This document shows positions 11,439 through 21,600 of a stretch of DNA of 64,000 nt, one piece after another. Source of the DNA: Arthrobotrys musiformis (lineage: Eukaryota; Ascomycota; Orbiliomycetes; Orbiliales; Orbiliaceae); contig JAVHJL010000002.1 in assembly GCA_036971715.1 (NCBI GenBank), forward strand, positions 4,434,501 through 4,498,500. The letters are read 5' to 3'. Below the pieces are notes generated by a model. The model did not search any database and was not told the origin of the DNA. It worked only from the letters and a program-made list of their open reading frames with translations. Each line of letters begins with the position of its first letter. Positions within the stretch are counted from its first letter, which is position 1. Made by a program: the position numbers and the translations under genes.

Positions 11439-13892
11439 TGCGTGCGTGAGAGATAGAGCTACTTGCTAGCTAGCTGACTTGTAACTCGGCGTCGGATTCG
11501 GAACTTAAAATAGATTTAGTTTTCTAGCTCGAATCTCGCCAATTGAAGTAAAAAATGGCGGGCGACGGGTTGTCTCTGGTAAAACTAGCTACTTCTAGCC
11601 CGGGACGACAACGGCAGCAATGATGATGATGACAATTGATGCTGTGGGTCAGCTAGGCAGTCAGCTCTGCAATTGTCTATGATGATGGCAGTGGTGGTGA
11701 TGATGATGAGGGCCGTACCTGTGATGGATGGGTGGATGGATGGGGGTGATGGTGGTGATGTCTGAGATCAAGCATGCAGGAAGAAGCAGAAAGGAGAAGG
11801 AGAAGGAGAAGGAGGAGGAGGAAGATAAAGAGAAGAGGAAGTGGTGTGGTCGTCAGGAGCTGCTAGGTGGTACACACGCAGAGCTACCTGCGTGCTCATG
11901 TTAAGTGGGGTGGCCTTGTACCACTACCGCCCCCCGTTGCTACACACGTATGATAAAACCCAACAGCCCCAACGACACCGACGCCAACCTTCGCCTCCCT
12001 GCGATTATACCATTCACACGCAGGGAACTAGTACTCGCGGAATTTGACAGATATACAATACTCTCACGCCTATACAGCAGGATTGGCGGGATATGCACAT
12101 ATGCCAATCTCAATGTACCGAGAAGGTATGCGGGATCACATTCCATTGGCATATTGAGGTATGTATAGGTACCTATGCCTGTGTGCTTGGAGGAAGGCTG
12201 CTAATTTCATTTACTATCGCAATGGCGAGCTTGAACATCCATCCCTCCTCTTCCAGAGCGTGGCCTGTGGCCTGTAGCCTGCAGGGGCAGGGAAACAATC
12301 AATGCACAGCAAAGTCCCACCTGTTTAAGTTACTGTTATCGTTGCGACCAAATCCCATGGTGGCTCAACGGGCTCCACTACCTGGCCTGTCCGGCATGAT
12401 CCAAGCTCGCCCGTAGCAATACCATGCTGCATCAAAGGCCTCGCCCAGAACCAGCTGAGTAAGGAAGTCGAACAAATAAAAAAAAAAACTAGCTTCCAAG
12501 CTTTTCGCCGATACCTTTCCAGCGTACCTAACTGGTCCAAACCGTTCCAAACGCCCGATGTGGTAGCTGCGGCCAAGACTTATCAAAGTTACATGCATAT
12601 ACCACACCCAAGAACTGCCACGGTAAGCTTAAGCTCGACGGAACCACAGGAAGCTTGTTCCCTTTTTTCCTCGCTCTTTCGCTCCTTTTCCACCCTTTCT
12701 TCCCTGTCAGCGAAGAAGGTTAGGTATGTATGGGAAAGAGAAGTGGAGGGGAGGCGAAGCACTGCGCTCTACATTTACAGGGGGCCGATTGCATGCGCTC
12801 GTTCCCTAGCTTATTTTTATTTTTACTGTTATTCCTATTTATTTTTCGAGGAAACTAATCCCGAGAAGTAACCATCCATCATAAACTTGGGGGTCTACGA
12901 ACGTCTATAAATTACAAAAAAAGGCATGTATTCGACGACATCGATATCCAAAAGCTCGAGAAGTAAGTGTACCACTATACTGTACGACGTCGACACAAGC
13001 TCATAAGGCTGAGTGCCCAGAAATATTATCACCTTGCAGAGGGAGCTAACTGTAGCACAATCAAATCATCAATCAAGACATTCGCAACGAACAGCCGAAT
13101 CCAGGAATAAAAATTCCCACATTGGCTATCAATTTGCTAGTGATAAGTAAAAGTACTTAATCCGATTTCGAATTAGTACCATATGTACTAAATTCCTACG
13201 TATGCATGTGCACCGAAAACCCCTCCCTTTAAGCTTAAAACCTTTCACACTCAAATTCACAATTCACACAAAAGTGGATCCCAGTACCAGTCACATGATA
13301 TATCGAATTCAATATTAATCGCTCCACCGAACCCATGGATCATTCCACGGCAATACCCAGGAAATCGATCGGATACTCCAGTCTTGGAACCCGCCGGATA
13401 TAAAACCGCACTCCACAACCAACTTTCATCGAATTGGTCGGGAAAAAATTACTCTACATTGGCAAAGAGTAGTTCCGTCCTTCCTTCCCCTCCCCTGCAT
13501 ATACATGCACATCCGCGCGGCCCTCTTCCCACCCCTTACATAGCTTACGTATACACCAAAAAAGCTTGTTTCATCCCGTCTGTACAGCTGTGTGTGACCT
13601 CACGAGCCCCGGGACCCTGGGTCTTGTGTATGCGCCCTTTGTTTCGGATTTCGGAGACTGCGAATTCTCTCCCCAACTACTTCGCTCCGGTAAGTCTATA
13701 GCTAGATATACGCCAACCACTACGTCCTTAAGTCGCGGATAAATTCAACGTTTAAAGAAATTACATTGCCCTTGCTATTAAATATTCTAGAACCCCAACG
13801 CCAGCTATTAAACTTCCCAAAAGAAAGAAAAAAAGAAAAGCAAATCCGTCCCAAGCTTAAGTCTATATGAAGAAACAAGTATAACAGACAAT
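11439..13892. other. Gene-free interval with purine-rich and ATG-repeat tracts
   Basis: This 2.45 kb holds no supported gene. Bases 11615-11760 are full of (GATGAT)- and (GGATG)-type repeats, and 11775-11840 is an almost pure GGAGAA/GAGGAG purine tract. These may be promoter elements of the dehydratase gene, which is transcribed away to the left. The remainder is mixed-composition DNA with AT-rich stretches at 13140-13300. Confidence 0.5.
11775..11840 (+). repeat. Purine (GGAGAA/GAGGAG) tract
   Basis: This low-complexity run is almost entirely G and A, with short direct repeats of AGAAGG and GAGGAG. It lies about 340-400 bases upstream of the dehydratase start. Confidence 0.7.
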
Positions 13893-15812
13893 CTACAGAG
13901 TAATGGTTATAGCGCTGACCCATTCGGTATAAATAGCCGTTGCCCCAGGTGTCTGGGAAGTAATAGTACTCGTGTATGTCGAATAAATCGTAAAGGTATG
14001 ATGATGCGTATGTTCAGGCAGATACTCCGTCGGGCCACTATTGTGCGGATGTGTCTGCGTATGAGCCGTCCACTCCTCCTCATCAATGGTAGTCACGGGA
14101 TCAAAATGGAAATCTGTCGTCGTAACTGTGGCGATTTCCTCGTATGTTGTCCCGCCATCCACAATTTCTCGCGTGATGGTTGTAACCTTGATCTCCCCGA
14201 ATTTAGTGGTAGTGAAGACTTCGACGTCGGTGTAGGTTACGCCGTTGTCTACCAGTGTTTTTGTAACCGATGTGACGATGATTTCTTCCTCCTCGGTTAT
14301 GGTGGAGGTTATGACATCTTGGTAGGTTGTGCCCCCGAAGATGAGGGTTTTGGTAGTCACGTAGGTTAGGGTGATGTCGTGGGCCCATGTTAGGGTGTTC
14401 TCACCGGGGCCATGGCTAGAATGATGAATTTGCTCGTCGATGTCGGAAGTATGGTTTTCTGTATCGAAGGAGCATGTAGGGTGGGGGCGATGGGTACTTG
14501 TTCCATCCCCGTCGTCGTCGTTCCCATCATTATTCCCATCTCCATCATCATCGTCGTCTCCGTCATCGTCTCCATCATCGTCTCCATCATCGTCTCCATC
14601 ATCGCCATCACTATTACCCGGCCCGCCAGGGGGTCCATGTCCATCCCCATCTTCATCATACTTGGTATCGGGGTCTCCCGGGAAGTGGCCATCCCCATCT
14701 TCATCCTTCGGGTTTGTCCCAGGCCCACCCGGTAGCCCATGCCCATCTCCATCCTCATCATACTTCTGATCACCATCCCCAAACCAATGCCCGTCCCCAT
14801 CGTCATCATTCGGATTCGTTCCGTCCCCTGTCCCTGGGCCCCCGGGTGGTCCATGCCCATCTCCATCTTTATCCCATTCCCCATCCGGATCCCCCGGCCA
14901 ATGGCCATCAGAATCCGAATCTTTATTATCACCGCCATCCCCAGACGAAGAAGACTCGGTCTCTCCACTCCCCGGCGGCCCAGTAACAGTATGCTGATGC
15001 GTCCAACTAGCCGTATGCCCATCCTCATTAGGTAAATGAGTATGATACCAAGTCCCAGTATGCGTCACAACCGAAGTCTGGAACCCGCCTTCGCCATCCG
15101 TAGCCTCCAAATCAGATACAGTAATAGTAACAACATCAGTCTCAATGACTAAATCTGTCACAAAGTGCGTCGTCTCAGGCTCCGTAATGACGCTGACGTG
15201 ATTATGCACAGTCCCGTCGTGACTACTCGGGAAAACGGTGGTATGATCCCCGTCATCTGTGCCTCCATCATCTGTTCCAGTCTCCTCTGGATCTTCCTGG
15301 ACAACCGGGGCCTCCGTAGTCCCGTCCGCGTTCAACTGGTAATAAGTAAACGAACCAGCCCCCCGGGTTTCGGTCTCAGTCTCGGTCTCAGTGCTAGTCT
15401 CAGCAGCGACGACCTCATCCTGCCGCTTAATAACAGCCCCGTGCACGGGGGTAATCATCTGAGAAACCATCCATATCCCCACAACCAACGTTAAAAAGAA
15501 TAACACCTTACTATTAGGCCCTCCACCGAACGTTGCAGCAGCAGCTGAGGAATGGAGGGTATGGTGCGTTTCATTGGAACCCATGTCCCCGGTTTTATCA
15601 TAATCGTGGGAACCGGCGACGTGCATGGCTTTCGATACCGCTCGCGTGTATGCCACGGCTGCAGTAGTAGTTGAGGGAGACGGGGGAGAGGACGAAGAAG
15701 GTGGTGCTAAAGTGAATGGAAATAAAGCACCGACTACAACGCTAACGGCTGCACCAGCTAATGCTGCTATTGTACTAAGTGCGTTCGACCCTCGCTCGAT
15801 TAGATCCGTCAT
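13893..15812 (-). CDS. Adhesin-like protein with Asp/Gly/His and Thr-rich repeats
   Basis: This is a single frame of 639 residues starting at the ATG at 15812. There is a hydrophobic segment at 12-35 and a stronger one at 103-121 (VLFFLTLVVGIWMV), followed at 129-130 by Lys-Arg, a possible Kex2 cleavage site. The rest is consistent with an extracellular region. A Thr/Glu dipeptide run comes first, then His-rich spacers. Next are three tandem units of about 35 residues built on DxDGDGHG-PPGGPG alternating with DGHW/F-xGD, and an almost pure Asp/Gly block. Last are three Thr-rich units of about 28 residues (TTYQDV, VTYTDV, TTYEEI). The DxDxDG spacing resembles calcium loops of dockerin and thrombospondin type 3 repeats. 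I recognise no named family. A surface or wall adhesin is the likeliest role (inference). Confidence 0.85.
   Translation of the reverse strand: MTDLIERGSNALSTIAALAGAAVSVVVGALFPFTLAPPSSSSPPSPSTTTAAVAYTRAVSKAMHVAGSHDYDKTGDMGSNETHHTLHSSAAAATFGGGPNSKVLFFLTLVVGIWMVSQMITPVHGAVIKRQDEVVAAETSTETETETETRGAGSFTYYQLNADGTTEAPVVQEDPEETGTDDGGTDDGDHTTVFPSSHDGTVHNHVSVITEPETTHFVTDLVIETDVVTITVSDLEATDGEGGFQTSVVTHTGTWYHTHLPNEDGHTASWTHQHTVTGPPGSGETESSSSGDGGDNKDSDSDGHWPGDPDGEWDKDGDGHGPPGGPGTGDGTNPNDDDGDGHWFGDGDQKYDEDGDGHGLPGGPGTNPKDEDGDGHFPGDPDTKYDEDGDGHGPPGGPGNSDGDDGDDDGDDDGDDDGDDDDDGDGNNDGNDDDGDGTSTHRPHPTCSFDTENHTSDIDEQIHHSSHGPGENTLTWAHDITLTYVTTKTLIFGGTTYQDVITSTITEEEEIIVTSVTKTLVDNGVTYTDVEVFTTTKFGEIKVTTITREIVDGGTTYEEIATVTTTDFHFDPVTTIDEEEWTAHTQTHPHNSGPTEYLPEHTHHHTFTIYSTYTSTITSQTPGATAIYTEWVSAITITL
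14540..14610 (-). repeat. In-frame 12-base GATGATGGAGAC-type repeat
   Basis: On the + strand this reads as repeated CCATCATCGTCT units. It encodes the Asp/Gly block of the adhesin-like protein. Such in-frame minisatellites readily change copy number between strains. Confidence 0.75.
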
Positions 15813-16256
15813 AAAGGAGTACTTCCTCCTAAGGCAGATCACAACAGTGTGCCACGCTGTGTGCTAAACGAAGGGTGTAAACGAGATGTGAGGCGAGAGA
15901 AAAGCGAGGAAAGGATGTAAACTCCGATCTGAGCGGCATGGCCGGAGATTTTATAGGTGAGCAGAGGATCCCTCCGAAAATTAACTTGATCTTCCGTGAA
16001 TCGCGGTTGATCATCGAGGTGGTATAGGGATGATATCAATATGAGGCGTCTGTTAAGCGGCTATATTCCACGATGTGATAGCCGCGCCCGTTTTCCCTAT
16101 AAGGAAGTCTATTGTACAAAAAATTAACTACAATCCCTCAATGACATCGCCAAAAACAAGAAAAGGGCAATGATATACAGACCCATTCGACGCCGAAAAA
16201 TACACCATCAATCATGATCAATCTCAAAATAAAATAAAACCAACGTGAGAAAGGCT
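15813..16256. other. Intergenic, adhesin-like gene promoter
   Basis: This lies between the adhesin-like start and the YTH1 stop, both minus. I see no additional gene. Short frames on the minus strand at 15829-16039 have no splice route into a longer product. Confidence 0.45.
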
Positions 16257-17177
16257 TCAATTCTGCTTCTCACGATCCTGATAATTCCCTTTGCCCCAAC
16301 GTCGTCTGCCCTGCCCGCCGCCTCCACCACCTTGTCCACCCCCCTGGCCACCCCCGCCACCATCTCTATCCCTCCCATCGGGGTGTTGGAACTTCCTCCT
16401 CCCTTTGACCCCCATATCATCATCTGTTACATCTCTCTCATTATATCTCTTCCTCTCCCCTTCAACCTTGACAACCAGCTCCGGTAGGTCGGTCGTCCAC
16501 TTCGGATGCGCCCCTTCCCTGCACTCCCTCCCATCTGGACAAAACCCCGCAAAATAAAACTTGCAGATACTCTTCCTAACATGTTTCTTCGCACACGTGG
16601 GTCCTAACGGACAAAACCCGTTTTCGTAGTGAGGGCAGATGGAAGTACGGTTTTCGGGATCGGGATGGAAGTAGAGGCAGTCGTCGCCGTTTTGACAGTA
16701 GCCGTAGCGAAGGAGGAAGGAGCACTCGGGCATACGGCGGAGGTTGTATTCGTGTAAGAAGTCGCAGGCATCGCCTTTTTTGCAGAGGCCACGGAGCCAG
16801 TGCTTGCAGACAAGACTAGAGGTAGACAGATAGCTTGTTAGTATCGAACCCTTCATATACAAAAAACAAGGGAACCCAAGAAAAGGTGGCGAAAGGGAGC
16901 AGTACTTATTCAGCCCAGCAGTACCAACAGTATGTCTATCGGGGCATGCATTCCCATTCGGACAATGCCCCGCCAGAAATAAACGGCACACATCGCGGTT
17001 TGGATCGAGACCAAACCGATATTCTTTCTTCAAGAACGGCAGGAAGCTGAACTTGGCAGCTTTATTCATAGAGTAGGGTTTTAATATCGCATCGGCGACC
17101 GGGGTCGACCGGGATTCGACCTCCTTGGAGGGGTCTGTTATCAGAGTCGTCGCCGCTGTCGTCGTCGATGTAGCCAT
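16257..17177 (-). CDS. YTH1: Yth1/CPSF30, mRNA 3'-end processing zinc-finger protein
   Basis: Exons (minus) are 17177-16906 and 16815-16257, giving 276 residues. The protein is a core subunit of the cleavage and polyadenylation factor and contacts RNA near the poly(A) signal. Five CCCH fingers follow in order. The first is C64-x7-C72-x5-C78-x3-H82, the second begins at C94 (VCKHWLRGLC), and the others begin ECSFLL, SICPHY and SICKFYF. The 90-base intron (donor GTACTG, branch TACTAAC, acceptor CTCTAG) removes an in-frame open stretch, and only splicing places finger 2 directly after finger 1. The C-terminus is Arg/Gly/Gln-rich (GGGGGQGGGQGG), longer and more Gly-rich than the compact core. An upstream in-frame ATG at about 17258 exists but would add an unusual leader. 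Confidence 0.95.
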   Translation of the reverse strand: MATSTTTAATTLITDPSKEVESRSTPVADAILKPYSMNKAAKFSFLPFLKKEYRFGLDPNRDVCRLFLAGHCPNGNACPDRHTVGTAGLNKYCSLSPPFLGFPCFLYMKGSILTSYLSTSSLVCKHWLRGLCKKGDACDFLHEYNLRRMPECSFLLRYGYCQNGDDCLYFHPDPENRTSICPHYENGFCPLGPTCAKKHVRKSICKFYFAGFCPDGRECREGAHPKWTTDLPELVVKVEGERKRYNERDVTDDDMGVKGRRKFQHPDGRDRDGGGGGQGGGQGGGGGGQGRRRWGKGNYQDREKQN

Positions 17178-17435
17178 GATGGTTGATGTGATGATGTGGG
17201 TTAGAATTGGTGTCAGGAAGCTGGCTCGCTTGGTAATGATGTCTCGCGTTCGGTTCACGCTAGTTGGACCTGACGCTAACCGCTTTTGGAACCAACCACA
17301 AACAACACAGATCTTGCAACAAGTGGCGTCCGAGCGATATCGTGAGACGGCTGGTATAATGCTCGGGCAAGGCTGAAATATGTACGCGCATATGGCATCG
17401 TCACATTTCTGTCCAATAGGAGTCTATGGGCCGCA

Positions 17436-17470
17436 AGATTTGTCTCGTATGCCAGGGCTGGCCGAAGGTC
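17436..17470 (+). repeat. Imperfect 35-base direct repeat, left copy
   Basis: This matches 23507-23541 at 30 of 35 positions when aligned by eye without gaps. The core is CCAG-GCTGGCCGAAGG. It lies 1.2 kb upstream of the patatin-domain gene, and the other copy is about 470 bases beyond its stop. Confidence 0.6.
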
Positions 17471-18434
17471 AGCCGCAAGATCCTAATGCTTGGTCTCGCG
17501 CTCTCGCATGCAGATGCAGGTATACAAGTCAGCTTGAAGACCAATCATGTTATTCATTGGAAAAAATAACAAAGCAAAAGTCACGATATATCTTGCCGAA
17601 GCTATTGAGGCGTGTGAAGATGCATAGATGTTGCATTGTCTAGACTAATGCTGCCTACCGTTGCTTGGCTCGCCAGCCCTTAACTTTCGCAATTGCTTAC
17701 AAAGGGGCAAAAATGGAAGGAATCATTTTATCTCGTAAGCTAGTCTGCCGCAGCATTTAGTCTACGAGATAAGAAGAAAAAGAAGTGGAGAGGTCTGGAG
17801 CCGCAAGCCCAGGCCTACAAATGAAGTGCTATCGGTCGGCCGGTCCCGGAAACAGCCTCGTACCCCTCAGAAGCTGAAGCCATTATTTTAGCTGCCGCAA
17901 TATTGCAATATTGATTAGAATTCGATCTAATCTAAATATTTCACGCATGCATATTGTGTATCCTTTTTTTCCTTCATCTCGTCCTTTGCCTCTACCAGCG
18001 CCTGGATTCGAGGCTACATCTCGTCTTTCACACAGGGCTGCAGGATTTACTCGAATTAAATTAAAACTGATACCCCGCTTAAGTACTTAGCTGCCACAAA
18101 ACCATAAGCCTTTTATATATACTCTTGGCCGTCCGAAGATATATATATACACTTCTAGGTCTTGAATAGCTTTCTTAAAAATAGTTTTACTTTATTTTTC
18201 CGACAAAGTGTCGCCTTCCAGTGTATAATTCCCGAGGTAAACAAAAGAAAAACAAGGACGAAGAGGACGGCTCGAGCTAACAATATTATTCTCATATTTT
18301 CTTTCCTCGAATACCCTCTCCCTACACAGCCTCCCTATATACCTTTCCCATATACCTTTTCTATATCCCTCTTACATGTCCTTCTTATATATCCTTCCAG
18401 ATTTTCATATTTCCAGTATTCGAGATTCTACGTT

Positions 18435-18450
18435 GTCTCGTACCCAGACC
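18435..18450 (+). repeat. Dispersed 16-mer GTCTCGTACCCAGACC, copy 1
   Basis: It is identical over 16 bases to 46479-46494. Related GTCTCGTA strings occur at about 17442, 40688 and 45447. Confidence 0.55.
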
Positions 18451-18643
18451 ACCAGGGTGTAGTTTTCCCTCTTCAAGAAAAAGTGGCCCGCAGCTTGGGT
18501 ATTTGCTTCGCCGACCTGATTGCGACAGTGCTTCACCGATTTTCTTACGATAGCGCTAGCGCGATAAAAATATATTTTGCGAACAGTCTTAGCCCCTCCA
18601 AAACGATTCGCTAGCAGGCTAGTCACCAGCCATCAGATCTAAA

Positions 18644-21600
18644 ATGTCTAGACGAATTTATGCTCCCGAGCACTACCAGGAGACGGTCGCGGGTGGGAGC
18701 TACAACGAAAATGAGGCAATTACCAACCCTGAACCCCGTCAATCTGCCAACCTATATGAAGCGTTCGCGCTCGCGGACGATATATTTGATTACCGCGTGA
18801 ACGTCCGCGGCAAAGATGTCGGCGGTATGGGCGTCGGTATTGATGGCCTGGGTGGTATGTCTCCTCCTCTCAATTTTCGAACCAATCTCCCGTCTCACAA
18901 GGTCCTCCACAGAAACCAACCCGTTCTCATCAGCATACGAGTCGCAAGCATTACAAAATAGCAGTAATGATGATACACAAGAGAAATGCGAGAGCTACGG
19001 ATGTTCGAAACTCGGAAAACATTGGTGCAACATATGCACTAGAACTTTTTGCAGCATGGAGTGCTGGAAGAAATGGCCTAATCACCAAGTTTCTAAGAAC
19101 CCAGGCCGAAGGAGAAGCAATCAAGTTCATGAGCCCACGAACTTGAGGCTAGTAACTACCCTTTCCTCAGTTTTTCAGCCTGAGGTTACTCACAAAGAGC
19201 AACTTGAAAAGCATAATCGAAATCAAAGTTCTGTTTGGTTCGGCGTTCATTACTCTCGCGACCAAGCTATATTTCAAGACTTTCAACGATTTTCAAAAAT
19301 CGGGGCAGAGCTCCAAGCTCTAGAAAATTCTCCACCAAAGCAATATCCCAAATTAGTATCCTTCGTAGGGGAGACTGGGGCAGGGAAGAGTGCTTTAATC
19401 AAGGCCCTAATTGATATATACTCACTTAGTGACCGCAGACCAGCAAACCAACCACCTGCCAACTCCCCTTTGACACCAGTCGTAGCTTCTACATCATACG
19501 GCGAAACTACCGCAACTAGTGGCGATGTTCATCTTTTTCCCGATCCACGGTCGCGCCAAGAAGAAAGCCCGATTCTATTTGCGGATTGTGAAGGCCTCGG
19601 AGCTTCAAATAGCCCCCCACAGGGGTCGCGGACAGCTAGATGGGAAAGAAAGTACCAAGAAATCAACCGCTTGATAAACTCCGGCAATGCTGCAACATCT
19701 TTTATCGAGTGGCAGATGCGCCGCCAAGCTAGTCAGCCCACCCTCAAAGATATCCTTTGGGCAATAGATGATAGGTCGCGGTCAAGATCTTTTGTGGTAA
19801 AGGAACTTTACCCCCGAGTATTGTTCACCTTCTCTGATGTGGTCGTTTTTGTGCTACGAAATCACAAGTAAGTTCAATTAGATAATCATACGGGTGCGCT
19901 TAATTAAATATTAGCAGCCATAGGCCGCATCGTATTGCTAACTGAAGTTTGAATTTTCCCTTAGAAAATTCGAGGATACCATAGAGAAATTGGTCAGGTG
20001 GGCAGACGCCACGTTCGAAACGTCATCGAACAGGCCAGTATTTCCAACAGCGATCGTTGCAATGAACGGTCTACCCCACGAGAACCGACCACTCGAGGAT
20101 TGGGATGTCGGATCAAGCCAGAGCTCAGTCTTCAACAGCTTAACCGTTTGTATTTTGAAATAAAACGTGCTACAATAGTTTCACACGATTTAAAAAGGCG
20201 CCATAGAATCCTATTAGATACGAGTGTGATGAACTCGTATCTGCAATCAGCCTTCACTCATTTTACTCAGACACTGGATTATCCATTCGACTTCATCACA
20301 ACAGCCATTCAGAACAGCCCCATACCGCCAAATTTTGATAATGTTACTCAGATAATGCACGATATCGTTGAAAACTTTCATGACAAACTTCAAGGTCCAA
20401 AAGGGCTTCTAAAAAATACAGCCCGTATGCTTGGTTCTTGCATATATCTAAATGCCACTCGTAACAACTTACAAAACCATGGACAAGGTATGTATTCTAT
20501 TTGAAACTCTAGGTAATCCTAAACCAACTTGCCTAGCAGTCGCGGGACTGACCCAGCTTATTCCGGCAGCCGAGCCCGATCAAATTTACGGGCAATGCAA
20601 AGCCATTGTAATCCGTATCTACCAAAGTTTCATCGACAGTGTTTGGCCTTGCGAGTTCACCAGCCCCAATAAACCCAGTATTCAATGTATTGGCCGAAAG
20701 ATATCGCACGCCGATAGTCATCAAGCTGCCTCGGGCAAATACTTCGACCCTGGTACATACGAAACGAGTATCCCCGAAAATTTTGGCTTCGAATTCGAGC
20801 AGCTTGTTCGAAGGCGGATCGAGCGGCTCCATGGGCAAGTTGGCAAGAGTGCCGGCGAGGAGCCAGAGTCCACCGTTATGGCGAGCATTCACTCTCAAAA
20901 CCTACGAGGGTTTTACCGGCGAGTCGGGGGCGCGAGGAAATACACTAGTACTAGGTTTTGCATCTGTTGTTGGAACGGATTAGCAGAGCATTGCCTAGAC
21001 TGTGGACATATAATATGTACTCCGTGTCTGCAAGAGTATGGGTTTTTAGACACTGATACGAAAAAGCATACTCGCTTCTATATTGAAACTTGTCCTCTTG
21101 ATTCCAAGGAACTTGGAATAGGCCTCCATTTTGACCTCAAACCACCCAATACTGGGGTTCGAGTGCTATCTTTAGATGGGTAACTACAACCGCTGGATAT
21201 TTTGCCTTACAATATAAATATGATTAGCTAATCCTATTAAAATCTTCTAGCAGTGGGGCCCGGGCTATCATAGAGCTTGAGATACTAGCTAGTATTGAAA
21301 GAGATATGGGATACGGGTTGAACATCATGGACTTCTTCGACCTTATCGTTGGGACTAGGTGAGCTTACCATATAAAATCAGTGCACCTCAATTGATCAAG
21401 TTAAAACTTAACTAGTTGACATACTAACAATTTTCTAGTGGCGGCGGCATCATTGGCCTTGGGCTCGGAGCAAAGGGATGGTCGGTCAGTGAGTGTAGAA
21501 AGCGATTTGAAGAACTCTATAAAACAGTCTTCACAATTAGAAGGGGCGCAGGGAATTTTGTTCTCGGTTCCCTTATAGCTTTCCATCATGATAGCCGATA

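Larger units (their letters stand above)
17178..18643. other. Intergenic between YTH1 and the patatin gene
   Basis: This 1.5 kb separates two divergent genes and holds both promoters. It is AT-rich at 17900-18180, with TATATATA at 18117-18145. It contains one copy of the imperfect 35-base direct repeat (17436-17470) and one copy of a dispersed 16-mer (18435-18450). I see no gene. Confidence 0.5.

Noticed and set aside
14390..15028. 212-codon minus frame and matching + frames rich in Met/Gly or Pro/Ser
   Set aside because: These are out-of-frame readings of the Asp/Gly repeat region of the adhesin-like gene.
18162..18614. 150-codon + frame before the patatin gene
   Set aside because: It is AT- and pyrimidine-rich leader-type DNA, with no signal of coding. 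The patatin gene has its own good start at 18644.
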